From Agapetus fuscipes (taxonomy: Eukaryota > Arthropoda > Insecta > Trichoptera > Glossosomatidae): a DNA stretch of 64,000 nucleotides. Both the position numbers and the translations under genes were made by a program. Under the pieces are notes generated by a model that had not been told where the DNA came from, searched no databases, and saw nothing but the letters and a program-made list of their open reading frames with translations. The stretch is from NCBI GenBank assembly GCA_951799405.1, contig OX637339.1, forward strand, positions 16,740,001 through 16,804,000, in the 5' to 3' direction. Positions 9,697-19,775 of this stretch are shown piece by piece (the first letter of the stretch is position 1; every line of letters starts with the position of its first letter).

Positions 9697-9804
9697 GAAA
9701 ATTGTTTTTCTCTTTAAACACGGTCAGGAACATCCGTTTTTTTCATTGCAAAAAATGTCTAACGTGTGGGTAGTATTTTTTTTATCAGTTTTAAGTCACA
9801 TATT

Positions 9805-10057
9805 GCTCCCCCAGTTCTTGTTTACCGTTTACGCCAATCTTGTCAAATATGACTTTTTCATGCAGTTGTCTTATGAATCAAATTCTACACAATCTGAGCT
9901 AAGAAAAACCGCAAAACTTGATAATGTGAGAGTTTTTTTAAATATTTAAAAAAAAGATCTTGTTTTTATAAGACACATTGGTCCAGTACACACATGCAAA
10001 CATTGCTCATGTAAAATTTTCTCAATGGCGTAAACGGTTAACAAGAACTAAGGCAGC
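9805..10057 (-). mobile_element. Family D inverted-repeat element (MITE), 253 bp
   Basis: The left end reads GCTCCCCCAGTTCTTGTTTA then CCGTTTACGCCA. The right end is the inverse, TGGCGTAAACGGTTAACAAG then AACTAAGGCAGC, about 32 bases with four mismatches. Between them is non-coding AT-rich DNA. A second copy of identical length, in the other orientation, is at 54250-54502, inside an RTE fragment. The target duplication is not clear (ATAT occurs near both ends). Confidence 0.8.
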
Positions 10058-10728
10058 GATATGCAAACGTTAAAAATACCGAGCCTAAGTGGACTTTTTA
10101 CAATGCTGGACGCGTTTCTTGTAAGTTTAAAACGATGAAGTATATTTAGGTATACAAAATAAGCAACCACTGACCTTTCGCTTTCTCCCTAAAACCGTTT
10201 ACCCATTTCACTGCCCTCGTCTGAACAGCCTTTTCACATAAAAACATAGGTTAACATGCTGATGGAGTACAACATAAGTTCAAACGTGGTTTTTTTTGCT
10301 TGCAAAGAAAAACGCCAGCAAAAAAGTTAGACTTTTCCAACGAACAATGGTATTTTGATCTCGTTTTATTAGCTGTAACCTGTATTCCAACTTGTACACT
10401 ATCTGTGTCTGAACATACACATATTAAACAAAAATCTGTTTTTGTTTGCAGCTGAGCCGCACATATTGTGCAACTTCTTACCGATTGCCGACTTACAAAT
10501 TCGTTTTCACAGCTAAAAGAGGTCGGCGTTACGAAACCCCCAATTCACTTGAAGTGGGGGTTTCTCATTCTCAGAATGGGCAGGTTTTCACTTATTGTGA
10601 ATCCGGAATACACAATTTTACTATTTTTGGTTTTTGGGTTTTACCGATTGGGATATTATTACTGACATACATTGTGGGGATCGCACACAAACTTTCTGGC
10701 ATGGAATCAATTTAGCTTTATTGAGCGT
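10058..10728. other. Spacer with a SINE-C-like palindrome
   Basis: Mostly unrecognised AT-rich sequence. At 10541-10566 CCCCCAATTCACTTGAAGTG continues as GGGGGTTT, the strong inverted repeat also found in the core of SINE-C. Flanking GGTCGGCGTTACGAAACC suggests a remnant of that SINE. Confidence 0.4.
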
Positions 10729-10955
10729 TTCAGTATTTCTTACAATATAAATACCGGCAAGCTTTACTCAGCCTTCAAAAGAAATCAAGCCCCCTCGAGA
10801 GCTGGGAAACCCGCATTTCAAGCGACGCGATGTGGTTGACGTAAAGCAAGCCCCTCACCTGATAAAATAAATAGGTTTCGCACGTCACATACGACTTCTT
10901 CGGAGAGAACTAGTTGCTCTATATGTATAACTTAGTTGCGTTGCGTTGCTAAAAA
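10729..10955 (+). mobile_element. SINE-C body and 3' end
   Basis: AATACCGGCAAGCTTTACTC through CCCTCGAGAGCTGGGAAACC to TATGTATAACTTAGTTGCGT. The tRNA head is missing. The palindromic core is mutated (CATTTCAAGCGACGCGATG). Confidence 0.75.
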
Positions 10956-11237
10956 AACCATGCCGGTATTTTCTTTTGGGCTTGAAATTCGAAAAAAAAG
11001 AAGATTTTGTTTTTTTTAACTTTTCCGGAATCAAACTCTCGACCTCACGATTACTAATCTGAAGCGTAAACAGCTAGACTACGGATTAGTGTGTCCCCGT
11101 GCCGCCATTTGCAGTAGGGGGCGTGTCTGGCGGCCATTTTGAATCGTCCATGTCGCATTGGACACCGTTAATCAAGTAAATCCTGCAGCGCCGTCTATCT
11201 GGATTGCCTATCATGAAATACAGCCTCTACAACTATC
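10956..11237. other. Spacer, possible SINE-A head remnant
   Basis: ACTCTCGACCTCACGATTAC at 11035 and GCTAGACTACGGATTAG at 11072 look like an eroded tRNA-like head in reverse. Nothing else is recognised. Confidence 0.35.
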
Positions 11238-11436
11238 ACCTATCTAAGTTGCAAACCGCAAATCGATTCCTAAGCCTACATCTATAAATGTTTACATTAC
11301 AAGCTCGTCCTTAGACATTTCGCACGTTGACATACAACATAAAACCCAATCTCAAACGAACATAAGACCTGCAACTCTTGCTGATATTTTGTGAATATTG
11401 TGAAAAAACGCAACTAAGCTACACATATAGTGTGGT
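11238..11436 (-). mobile_element. Family F fragment and SINE-C 3' end
   Basis: 11238-11385 is the 3' half of family F in reverse (ATCTAAGTTGCAAACC through AACATAAGACCTGCAACTC). 11404-11436 is the SINE-C terminus in reverse (CGCAACTAAGCTACACATAT). Confidence 0.65.
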
Positions 11437-11439
11437 TTC

Positions 11440-12866
11440 CTCAAAAAAAGATCAGTCGTCTCCAACTTAGCAGTCTTCACAGATTACGTGTTTGATGAGA
11501 TGGAAAAGGGTGGCCAAATTGACGTAATCTACACGGACTACTCAAAGGCCTTTGACAGGGTAAGCCATAGCATATTATTGGATAAACTACAAACACTTGG
11601 CGTGCATGGGAATCTGCTGCGGTGGTTTGCATCATACCTGATAAAAAGATCTCAAGCGGTTGTTCTTGGTGGCTGCAAGTCGGACTTCTTTAGTATTCCG
11701 TCTGGTGTCCCCCAGGGCTCTCACCTCGGACCGCTTCTTTACAATGTATATGTCTATGACATTGAACAGTGTTTTAATTTTACAAAATGTTTATTATATG
11801 CTGATGATACTAAAATTTACTTAGGAATTAATAGCATTCAGGACTGCATGAAGCTGCAGGATAATTTGGACAACCTTACACATTATTGTATTAAAAACAA
11901 ATTAGATCTTAATGTATCTAAGTGCCATAAGATATCTCTTACCCGCAAGACAAACCCCTTAAAGTTTAATTATCAACTCAAGGGTGAATACCTTGACACT
12001 GTGACTGGGGTGAGGGACCTTGGTGTTTTTATGGATGCTAAATTAATTTTTGATGCCCATATTTCCTCTACCACCGTTAAATCTTACAAAATGCTGGGAT
12101 TTATTTTAAGGACCTGTGAGCCCTTCAGGGGTTCTAATGCCGTTAAGATGGCCTATTGCGCGTATGTTCGCAGTAGGCTTGAATTCGCTTCACCTATTTG
12201 GAATCCACAGTACAGTGTTTATAAGGAACAAATAGAAGCTATACAAAAGAAATTTCTAAAGCATCTAAATTACAGGGAACATTTAACTTTTAATAATTAT
12301 CATGATGCTTGCCGTCATCACGGTTTTATGTCCCTAGAAGCCCGTCGAACGCTATTAGATATGGCTTTTCTGTACGATATAGTACACGGCCATATTGACT
12401 CCACCGTTCTTTGTGAGGGGCTCACTTTGCGTGTACCTACAAGGCGCACTAGGTTAAATTCACTTTTTTATACGGGAGCGCACACTACAAATTATGCCAG
12501 GAACTCGACTTTAACGAGAGCTATGTTTTGTTATAACTCAAATTTTAATCACCTGGACATTTTTTGTTTGTCCAAAAACGCATTTCTTCAAGGGGTGCGG
12601 ATGTACTACTTGAGAAAATGCAAAACTGATTGAATGGCATCCTCTTCCCCTTCCATTGTCCTTTCTATCCTATTTTCCCAAATCTTCTCTGATAAAAACC
12701 TCCGCATTCATATTATTTTTCTTTTGTTCTTTTCGTTTGCTGTTACATTTGCTGTAGACAAGCTTTTATTGTAATTATTTTTATTTAAGAAAACTATTAT
12801 TGGCCTTATATGTATTTATTATAAATCTTTACTTGTTTCATGTGTATGTGCTGTTGTTTTCTGTAA

Positions 12867-12900
<34 letters not shown>
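11440..12900 (+). mobile_element. Jockey-like LINE, 5'-truncated, with poly(A) tail
   Basis: This segment holds the RT domain of a non-LTR retrotransposon (see the coding entry), about 240 bases of 3' UTR and a run of about 30 A at 12870-12900 preceded by AATAAA. The endonuclease domain and ORF1 are missing, as expected of 5' truncation during target-primed reverse transcription. A SINE-C copy in reverse follows the poly(A) directly. Confidence 0.85.
11488..12633 (+). CDS. Jockey-like RT, C-terminal part, open frame
   Basis: The 381-residue open frame starts inside the RT domain; its first methionine is simply the first in frame. Motifs in order are IYTDYSKAFDRVSH (residues 14-27, carrying a catalytic aspartate), SGVPQGSHLGPLL (72-84) and LLYADDTKIY (102-111, the YADD catalytic box). 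After these come the thumb region with the DLGV motif and the C-terminal domain of Jockey/CR1-type proteins (RSRLEFASPIWNPQ). The enzyme would copy its own RNA at nicked chromosomal DNA. The frame has no internal stop. Without the endonuclease it cannot act alone. It is distinct in sequence from the LINE at 41-44 kb. Identification as a Jockey-group RT is firm; the exact clade is less so. Confidence 0.88.
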   Translation: MFDEMEKGGQIDVIYTDYSKAFDRVSHSILLDKLQTLGVHGNLLRWFASYLIKRSQAVVLGGCKSDFFSIPSGVPQGSHLGPLLYNVYVYDIEQCFNFTKCLLYADDTKIYLGINSIQDCMKLQDNLDNLTHYCIKNKLDLNVSKCHKISLTRKTNPLKFNYQLKGEYLDTVTGVRDLGVFMDAKLIFDAHISSTTVKSYKMLGFILRTCEPFRGSNAVKMAYCAYVRSRLEFASPIWNPQYSVYKEQIEAIQKKFLKHLNYREHLTFNNYHDACRHHGFMSLEARRTLLDMAFLYDIVHGHIDSTVLCEGLTLRVPTRRTRLNSLFYTGAHTTNYARNSTLTRAMFCYNSNFNHLDIFCLSKNAFLQGVRMYYLRKCKTD

Positions 12901-12904
<4 letters not shown>

Positions 12905-13160
12905 TCTTGCCGCGTTATCCCCGAAGGGATCACATGGGGCGAGTTGAGCCTATTTATTTTTACAGGTAAGGGGGCCGGCCTTACGCCAACCACTTCAGTT
13001 GAAGTGGGGGTTTTCCAGCTCCCGAGGGGGCTTGTACTCATTTCTTGTGAAGGCTGAGTAAACCTTGCCGGTATTTTTATTATGGGGTTTGAAATAAACA
13101 CCGAAATAGGAAATCATTTCTGACACCCTCCTCGGTGGGATTCGAACCCGAGCTCACGGG
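12898..13160 (-). mobile_element. SINE-C, nearly complete body
   Basis: In reverse it contains the B-box end GTTCGAATCCCACCGAGGAG, CCTATTTCGGTGTTTATTTC, the CCCCCACTTCAACTGAAGTG core and the end GATAACGCGGCAAGAAGTT. The last 25 or so bases are replaced by the poly(A) of the neighbouring LINE, and the head is cut at about 13160. Confidence 0.85.
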
Positions 13161-13929
13161 GTGAAGATTAATTTTAAATTAATAATGTACAAATAAGAAT
13201 ACAGTTTTTTTCACAAGTTGTGTTTAATATCTCGAGCGCTTTCAGAGTGCTAACAAACTTTCTATCAAACTCAATTCGTGAAGAAAAACTTAGTCTTTTT
13301 TTTCAAATAGATTTGTGAAAAGGAATGCAATTCAAAACATAAATCTGTTGAACCAAGGAAAAGTTACCGTCACTTCGATAGGGCACGGTGCAGGCGGGGT
13401 TAAAACTTTCGATTGCTTCAATAGCGCATTTTTTATTTCATTTGAATAAATATATTTTTGTTGAGTCATCAATTTTTGTTATTCTTGGTAAATTTTGATA
13501 AAAAACACTTTTGGACATAAAAGTAGGTGCATATTCAGTTTGATTATACAAACAAAATGATCTTTCGAACACCCTTACCTCTCAATTAGTTCAAATATTC
13601 GACGCTCTACTTTATTTTCATGGCTTAAATTAAATTTGAAAATTATTTTTCGTAACTCAGTAATATGGTACCGAAAAAAGGTAACGCATAATTGTATTTT
13701 TTTTAATTTTAATTTTAATTTTGTATGGAAATATATGTATTTATGCTTTCAAAGTCCTACATAAGATTATGTAAAAAAATCAACAGTTAGAATTTTCCTT
13801 TTTTTTATTTAAATAAATTAGCATAATTTAACAAATATGTCACGTAATTCAAAATTGTTTAAAGATGACTTTTGAAAGTACAATAAGAAGGTTTTCTTTA
13901 CTTACGGAATTGTATGGGGCAGACTACCA
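13161..13929. other. AT-rich spacer
   Basis: CAAATAGATTTGTGAAAAGG then AATGCAATTCA at 13304-13334 is the end of SINE-B in reverse, and ATCTGTTGAACCAAGG follows at 13343. The rest is unrecognised. Confidence 0.4.
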
Positions 13930-14194
13930 ATCTAAATCTGAATCTAAATCCAAGCTGCAAAGATATATTATGTCATTTAAGATAGTACATATTAAACGCA
14001 TTCCCACAAGTAGACATGTATAAGTTCGCTCTAACACATGCCGCATGTGGACCAACAATATAAAAACCCAATCTCAAATGAACATAAGCCGTGCAATTCT
14101 AACCGATCTTCCCTGAAACAGGGGTTACATTATGAAAGTGAACGATTTTTTACAGCATGGGTGGTAAGCCTCATACCAATCTTTAAGTCAAGGA
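13930..14194 (-). mobile_element. Family F copy
   Basis: In reverse it begins TTCCTTGACTTAAAGATTGG at 14194 and ends with TTAGATTCAGATTTAGATT at 13930. It has no RT coding remnant upstream and is one of many copies cut at the TTCCTTGAC point. Confidence 0.85.
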
Positions 14195-14309
14195 ATACAA
14201 ACAATTTATTACAAATTCTATTTTAAAATATTCACTTTATTATATGTTTAAGTATTTTACTTTCAAAAATATTTAGATGGCCGCTTTTCGTTACACAATC
14301 AAGTATGGT

Positions 14310-14515
14310 CCATCCACCGTCAAGCTCCATAGTAAAGGTCCATCCAGCTTTACAGCAACTGGATCTAGCTTGAGTATTGGTGCTTTGTAGCGACGACCAA
14401 GCTCGTATACCTCTGCGGCACTACCCCTAGTGCCATAGCACCACCCCTACAAGTGTCATAGACCCCAGAGTCTCTAGAATCTAGGAAGTCTCCCGCACAG
14501 GATTAAAAAAAAGCA
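14310..14515 (+). mobile_element. SINE-A, 3' part, tail-2 type
   Basis: It has AAAGGTCCATCCAGCTTTAC and GCGACGACCAAGCTCGTATA, then tail 2: CCTCTGCGGCACTACC, AAGTGTCATAGACCCCAGAG, AGTCTCCCGCACAGGATT and an A-rich end. Confidence 0.8.
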
Positions 14516-14904
14516 AGAGATTTATTTGAGTTCTAACAATCGCTCAAATTTCATATTAAAAAATTGATTGCAAGGTGTAATCCGTTTTTTCTTGAACCCA
14601 CCATTTGATGTTAACATAGACATATTATGTCAATTTTCAAAGTCACAAATATGATGAAAAAACGATGCTTTAAGCTATTTGAGTCCATTTTGAAATTTAT
14701 TTATTTTTCCTGAGATGAAATGCAGAAGTTTACCAAAGGATTCATGTGGAGTGCATACGTCTCGAGATTGATTTGAAAGATTGAAAAGTCTGAATGTTGA
14801 ATAATGCAACGCCGTGCAAGGCAGCGCCGCTATATGCGTCTCGTGCACAATTCACAAACGACTTATCCCCGACCATTGAATACTATTACAGCGCGCGCCG
14901 TGTG
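14516..14904. other. Spacer, nothing recognised
   Basis: AT-rich; no family match found. Confidence 0.35.
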
Positions 14905-15125
14905 TGGGACCGCGATAAAACATCTGGCGTGCCTCAGGGGTACGTGCTCGGCCCACTACGTATTACAATGTGGCAATACCGGATAGACTGAACTGGCCTC
15001 TGCAAAAACAGGATGCCCCTTGCATGTGATGCCTGGGCGTAAGTAAAAGCTGATGAAAATGGACAAAAAGCAAAGATTGTATCAACCTCGCCTTACAAGA
15101 GATCTGCTTTAACAAAAATTTCATT
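14905..15125 (+). pseudogene. Non-LTR RT core remnant (copy 1)
   Basis: DKTSGVPQGYVLGPL, encoded at about 14914-14958, is the RT palm motif SGVPQG-LGPL. Sequence after it (AACTGGCCTCTGCAAAAACA, AAAAAGCAAAGATTGTATC) is shared with the copy at 15.8-16.05 kb. The two are duplicates of one internally deleted element, with most of the RT gone. Confidence 0.6.
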
Positions 15126-15251
15126 TGGTAAGTGATGCTAGTTGTTTTTTTTAGTGTCCTGTTTTTTTTGTTGTTGTTGCATTGGTTTTGTCTTTATCTT
15201 GAAGTTGTGAAGCTTTTTTTTTACAAATTGTGCTGATGTATGTGTGAATTG

Positions 15252-15450
15252 ATTCCTTGACTTAAAGGTTGGTATGGACTGCTTGATTTATAAGCTGGTA
15301 GGAGGCTGACCCCTAATACTGTAAAAAAATGGTTTACTTTGTCAAAGTCACCCCTGTTTTAAGGAAGGTCGGTAAGTGCTGCACTGCTTATGTTCATTTC
15401 AGATTTGTGTTTTATATTTCAGGCTGACATGCGGTATGTGTAAAGGCAAA
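15252..15450 (+). mobile_element. Family F copy with an insertion
   Basis: ATTCCTTGACTTAAAGGTTG is followed by a duplicated block (TATGGACTGCTTGATTTATA) before GGAGGCTGACCCCTAATACT. Its 3' end is lost after GCGGTATGTGTAAAGGC. Confidence 0.75.
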
Positions 15451-15814
15451 TCAAAATAGAAATGTCGTATCACAACAGGTGTCAACTCTAGCATACGAAA
15501 TTTACGCTTCATCCAACATTTAGTTAAGGGTTGTTCTCATCTTGAGATTATGTTTAATGTGAACCATGCCTTTTCTAGTTTTTTAGTATTCCGAATCGTC
15601 AACAAATATTTTTTAATACTAATCCAATGGCATCTGCAAGGTCAAACATTCGTTCAGTAGGCCAAAAGGGATTGAACTGAACCTGTTTCATTTCAAAAAT
15701 GCATCGGGACTATCACTCTTGACCACTTGACTATAAATCTGACAAGTTTTTCCATCATTTAATAACAAAAAATACGGTGATTGCGAGAGTAAATCTGGTT
15801 AGTGAGTAGGAATG

Positions 15815-16055
15815 CCATAAAACATCTGGTGTACCCCAAGGATGCATGTTGAGTCCACTATTGTTTGCGTTATATATTTTATGACAACAAAAACGATACA
15901 GTATAAACTTTGCTCGCCTTTGCAAAAACTCAAGCTCCCTTATATGTGGGTTCTTGTTGTAAGTAAAAAGCCGACAATAAAGAGCAAAAAGCAAAGATAA
16001 AATCAGAAATCAACCCTAGCTTATAAGGGATCCGCCTAATCCAACATTTCGGAGG
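15815..16055 (+). pseudogene. Non-LTR RT core remnant (copy 2)
   Basis: KTSGVPQGCMLSPLLFALYI is encoded at about 15822-15881. This is an RT palm motif. The downstream sequence is related to copy 1 at 14.9 kb. The antisense reading frame here is only a shadow. Confidence 0.65.
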
Positions 16056-16234
16056 GCGCAATTCTCATTTAGATCATCTCACTCAGACCTTCTTGCTTTA
16101 TCACTTTTTTTCGTTATCCTTTGAGCTTTAGTTGACAATGAGAATTGCAGCATTTGATTGTTTAAATAAATCTGCCTGTAATTGTATCCTGCGCCATTCC
16201 ACTTGGGGTGGCCGGTAATAATAATAACAATATA

Positions 16235-16530
16235 AGGATGATTTATTTGGTGAGCGCTGTTTTTGTGTTTGTCACACCTCAAAAGCCCTCTGCGAGCTTG
16301 GTCTTCGCTATAGAAAGCACCAATTCTCAAGTTAGACCCAGTTGCTGCAAGGCTAGATGGACCTTTAGTGACCGGTCTTTAGTAAAGGTACCTATATGAT
16401 TTTTTCAACCCAGCGAAGAGCATATTTGAGAATATAAATGGTATTTTTTTTTGTGCTCCACCGGGATTTGAACCCGCAACCTTCCATTTACGAGTCAGAA
16501 GTGTTTACTACTAGACTACAGACAAGTCTA
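16235..16530 (-). mobile_element. SINE-A, tail-1 type
   Basis: In reverse the head has CTGTAGTCTAGTAGTAAACA and GGTTCAAATCCCGGTGGAG; the body has CAAGCTCGCAGAGGGC; tail 1 ends CACCAAATAAATCATCCT. It is followed by TTATATTG and ATT repeats (16221-16234). Confidence 0.88.
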
Positions 16531-16872
16531 CGGTACGGTCAGTACCTTCGCAGAGGCGTCCACACTTTTTTTCTGTCCTTGCTTATCTCTTTCATCACAT
16601 TAATATGCATCAATGTTGAAGAAGTGACAGAGCAAAAAACATTCGTGTCGAGAACGCACAATGATACAAAGCAAGAATAAGTTTTTGTGAAAGTGTGATT
16701 CATATGAATTTCTTTATTCTTAAAATAAATTTATTTTACAAGAATTTAAAGCTTGCAGAAGCTTAGTGAAAATTTTAATAGAAAATCATTATTTTGGTTA
16801 AAGAACAAAAACAGTAGCTCCCCAAGTATAAACTCAATCACAGCAATTTCTGTAAAACTGTATGAAAACGGT
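16531..16872. other. Spacer, nothing recognised
   Basis: AT-rich; the two short frames here show no similarity to known domains. Confidence 0.35.
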
Positions 16873-17130
16873 GTCGGTTTTATGGCCGAGGTGGCCAAGT
16901 GGGCCGATCGTTCTAGCGTGTTTGGAATGGAATAACGTTGGTTCGATCCCCGCTTGGGTCATTTGACCATAACTTTGACCCCGGTTCAACAGATATAATT
17001 GGGGAATTATTAATTAATAATTCATTAAAATAAACAATAATAAATTATTATTAACTCATGATATTAACACCTGTTTCTGACCAGGCAAAATAGGTTGGTG
17101 AATTGTATTCCTCTTCACAAATATATGTAT
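16873..17130 (+). mobile_element. SINE-B, full length
   Basis: The head GTCGGTTTTATGGCCGAGGT then GGCCAAGTGGGC resembles a leucine- or serine-tRNA D-arm (A box), and GGTTCGATCCCCGCTTGGGT is a B box. The body contains GACCCCGGTTCAACAGATAT and the AT-rich TAATTAATAATTCATT palindrome. The 3' end is TTGAATTGTATTCCTCTTCA then CAAATATAT. It looks like a tRNA gene at first, but lacks a foldable acceptor end and recurs at 55.05 and 63.03 kb with the same extra body. Confidence 0.85.
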
Positions 17131-17526
17131 GTAAAAATAAAAAAAACTTAAACGCTTACTGTACATAGATGCTATTATAGTTTCAGCTATTTTTTTAGAA
17201 ATTTCTTGATGTTTGAATTTAACGAAAATTTGTAAACACAGATAATGGAGCAAAAGCGAGTTGGGTTTTCCTTTAAAAATAGAAAAATAATAATTGTTTA
17301 TAATCCAAAAATAAAACCTAAAGACTGATAAAATTATTTGTGGAATTTTCAAGCATGTAACAAGATTTAAGTTAGAAAACATATAAATTGTAAGGAATAT
17401 GATACTTCTTGGATATGAGCTATGAAACCATAAAAGTTTACCTACTGAAAATATTGTATTAAAATTAGGTACTTACTTAAGGCTTACAAACACGTGTCAC
17501 ATTTAATTTTTTCATAATAGAAATAT
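17131..17526. other. AT-rich spacer
   Basis: No repeat family was recognised. The antisense 108-codon frame at 17056-17382 overlaps the SINE-B end and shows no domain. Confidence 0.35.
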
Positions 17527-17600
17527 TAGGGTGATTTATTTAGTACGCACTGTTTTTGTGTGAATCACGCCTCAAGAGTCCTCTGCAAGTTTGGTGGTAG
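17527..17600 (-). mobile_element. SINE-A tail-1 fragment
   Basis: AGGGTGATTTATTTAGTACG and CTGTTTTTGTGTGAATCACG are tail 1 in reverse. The copy breaks off after CTCTGCAAGTTTGGT. Confidence 0.7.
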
Positions 17601-17644
17601 TTATAATAATCCAGCAATACCCAGTTGTTGTACGGGAGCAACTC

Positions 17645-17975
17645 GCAACACAACTAAGCTACACATATAGTGTAACTTCTTGCCGCGTTATCCCCGAAGG
17701 AGACGCATGTGGCGAGTTGAACCTATTTATTTTTACAGGTAAGGGGGCCGGCCTTACGCCAACCACTTCAGTTGAAGTGGGGGTTTCCCAGCTCCCGAGG
17801 GGGCTGGTACTCATTTCTTGTGAAGGCTGAGTAAACCTTGCGGGTAATTTTATTATGGGGTTTGAAATAAACACCGAAATAGGATATCATTTCTGACACC
17901 CTCCTCGGTGGGATTCGAACCCGAGCTCACAAGGTAGAATGCGAGCACTCTACCAACTGAGCTATCGACCGGAGG
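17645..17975 (-). mobile_element. SINE-C, full length
   Basis: In reverse: head CCTCCGGTCGATAGCTCAGT, TGGTAGAGTGCTCGCATTCT, B-box GGGTTCGAATCCCACCGAGG, palindromic core CCCCCACTTCAACTGAAGTG, and the end TATATGTGTAGCTTAGTTGT. It is one of the most complete copies. Confidence 0.9.
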
Positions 17976-18021
17976 GTGATCCTTTAGTAGCCGGCCCTTG
18001 ATAAAGGCAGAAGATGGCAGA

Positions 18022-18217
18022 TTCTTTTTGCCAATGTCACCCCTGTTTCAGGGAAGGACGGCAAATATTGCAGGGTGTATGTCCATTTGAGATTTGTGTT
18101 TTTATGCTGTACGTTCACAGGCTGCATGTGCAAGAGCGAACTTGTACCTGTCTGCTGGTGAGAATGCATACAATGTGAATCCCCAATGTTACATATCTTT
18201 GCAACTTAGATTAGAGA
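18022..18217 (+). mobile_element. Family F, 3' two thirds
   Basis: It starts inside the family at TTTTTGCCAATGTCACCCCT and ends at TTGCAACTTAGATTAGAGAT. Confidence 0.8.
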
Positions 18218-18230
18218 TATGAAGATTGTC

Positions 18231-18258
18231 CTGAGGATGCCTTTTTAGGCGAAAACGT
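18231..18258 (+). other. Hammerhead-like hairpin motif (copy 3)
   Basis: CTGAGGAT, a perfect stem GCCT/AGGC around TTTT, then GAAAACG. About 30 bases downstream is GTGAATTAAAAC, which also follows the motif at 22.1 kb. Confidence 0.55.
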
Positions 18259-18514
18259 TAGACATAATTTAAATAAAATAAAAGTGAATTAAAACTGTGT
18301 GTTATTTAATTAATATATGAAAGTGAGTTTGCGCAATGCTTTAAACCAAGAATTTAAAATGACAGGTGTACCAATCTCAGTCAAATTAACGTCTCCAGAG
18401 TGTATTAAACAAGAGCTGATATTGCGGTAATAAACAAGGATCGACCGCCAGTTTTTCCATCTCGCGGGGTCGTCATGGTGAGTCAGATCCTATCCCCAAC
18501 ATTTTAATTATGGC

Positions 18515-19050
18515 CGAATAAAGCATCGCCTTGGGACACCTCCCTCCCTCCCCTCTCCCCCGATCCCGCCAAAAGGGATTTCGGCAATTCAACTTTGGCC
18601 ATTTTGAAATATCGCTCCCTCCCACTTTCTCCCTTTTCAGCCCACCAGTGAAGCAGAATCGATATAACACAATTCCCATCGGCTTCTCTTTTTTGTTGTT
18701 GTCCCTATTCAGTGATCATCTATAATCTAAATTGGGGAGGAGTAACATTGGCAAATTGAACAATTTTGTTACAGTGCGGGTGGTCAGCCTCATACCAACT
18801 TATAAGTCAAGGAACTTAACAAAGAATCGTTTGCAAAAAAGACGTGGATACTAGAAATCAAACGCAATCCCCATCCAGCGGGGTGTATAGCAGGGATCCA
18901 TCCTTTCTCCATTACTGTTTAATATGTTCATTTTGAAATATCTCTCCCTACCACACTTCTTCCCTCTATACCCCCACCAGTGAAGCAGGAACGATATAAC
19001 ACAATTCCCATCGGCTTCTCTTTTTTTTTATCCCTATTCAATGATCATCA
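18515..19050 (+). repeat. Family H duplication with an RT fragment
   Basis: A block with CATTTTGAAATATCGCTCCC, CACCAGTGAAGCAGAA and ACACAATTCCCATCGGCTTC occurs at 18.59-18.72 kb and again at 18.93-19.05 kb; its start recurs at 19.47 kb. Before the later blocks lies an RT palm motif, here GSILSPLLFNMFIL at about 18892-18933 preceded by a stop. An F fragment in reverse (18735-18812) lies between the copies. Confidence 0.6.
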
Positions 19051-19054
19051 TTTG

Positions 19055-19385
19055 AACCGGTCCGTAGTCCGTGGTGGCAACACTTCGGACTCGTAAATGG
19101 AAGGATGTGGATTCGGATCGCGGCGGAGCACAAAAATATACCATTTATATTTCGAATGTGCTCTTCGCTATGTTGAAAAATTCATAAACCTTTACCAATG
19201 ACCAGTCACCAAAGGTCCATTCAGCCTTACAGCAACTGGGTCTTGCTTGAGTATTGGCGCTTTGTAGCAACGACCAAGCTCGTACACCTCTGCGGCACTA
19301 CAACAAGTGTCATAGACCCCTAGAGTCTTTAGAATCTAGGGAGTCTCCCGCACAGGATTTCTTAAAAAAAAAATAATAATAATAA
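19055..19385 (+). mobile_element. SINE-A, full length, tail-2 type
   Basis: Head ACCGGTCCGTAGTCCGTGGT and GGATTCGGATCGCGGCGGAG; body through GCAACGACCAAGCTCGTACA; then tail 2 (CTCTGCGGCACTACAACAAG, GGAGTCTCCCGCACAGGATT, CTTAAAAAAAAA). The body before CAAGCTCG matches tail-1 copies. Confidence 0.9.
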
Positions 19386-19387
19386 GA

Positions 19388-19525
19388 CATGGATAGTAAA
19401 ATCAAACGCAATTATCATCCAGCGCGGAGTAAGGCAGGGTTCCATCCTTTCTCCATTACTGTTTAATATGTCCATTTTGAAATATCGCTCCCTCCCACTT
19501 CCTCCCCTTTTTCCCTTCCCTTCAA
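19388..19525 (+). pseudogene. RT palm-motif fragment (family H)
   Basis: IQRGVRQGSILSPLLFNMSI is encoded at about 19411-19470, an RTE-like RT motif. It is followed by the start of block H and then broken. Confidence 0.6.
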
Positions 19526-19641
19526 ATGAACATAAGCCCTACAACTTTTGCCGATCTTCCTTGACACAGGGGTGACATTGGCAAAGTGTACCATCTTTTA
19601 CAGTATGGGTAGTCAGCCTCATACCAACCTATAAGTCAAGA
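19526..19641 (-). mobile_element. Family F, 5' half
   Basis: In reverse, from TCTTGACTTATAGGTTGGTA (19641) to GGGCTTATGTTCATTTGAAG (19524). Confidence 0.8.
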
Positions 19642-19649
19642 AAAAATCC

Positions 19650-19775
19650 ATGAAAAAAAATGAGAACCAGCCTCATTGAGATAACCGCAAGTGCTCGGCG
19701 TAAGCCCGGCCCACTTATATGTTAAAATAAATAGGTTTCTTATGCCACATGCAACCTCTTTGGGGACAACACGGT
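19650..19775 (+). mobile_element. SINE-C fragment
   Basis: AATGAGAACCAGCCTCATTG, TCGGCGTAAGCCCGGCCCAC and AAATAGGTTTCTTATGCCAC are SINE-C body sequence. The core is partly deleted. Confidence 0.65.

Larger units (their letters stand above)
9507..9756. mobile_element. Foldback (palindromic) element
   Basis: Two arms of roughly 100 bases are inverted copies of one another. The left starts ATTTTTTGCAATGAAAAAAA at 9507; the right ends with its complement at 9756. They are separated by a spacer of about 40 bases that includes AGAAACACAAACTGTTGAC. Each arm carries one CTGAAGA-hairpin-GAAA motif (minus 9602-9570, plus 9661-9696). No coding capacity. I could not define a target-site duplication. Confidence 0.8.

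Noticed and set aside
16873..16965. Genuine tRNA gene (leucine/serine-like)
   Set aside because: The A- and B-box-like parts are present but the acceptor stem does not close. The same head with the same body recurs at 55.05 and 63.03 kb, so it is a SINE head.
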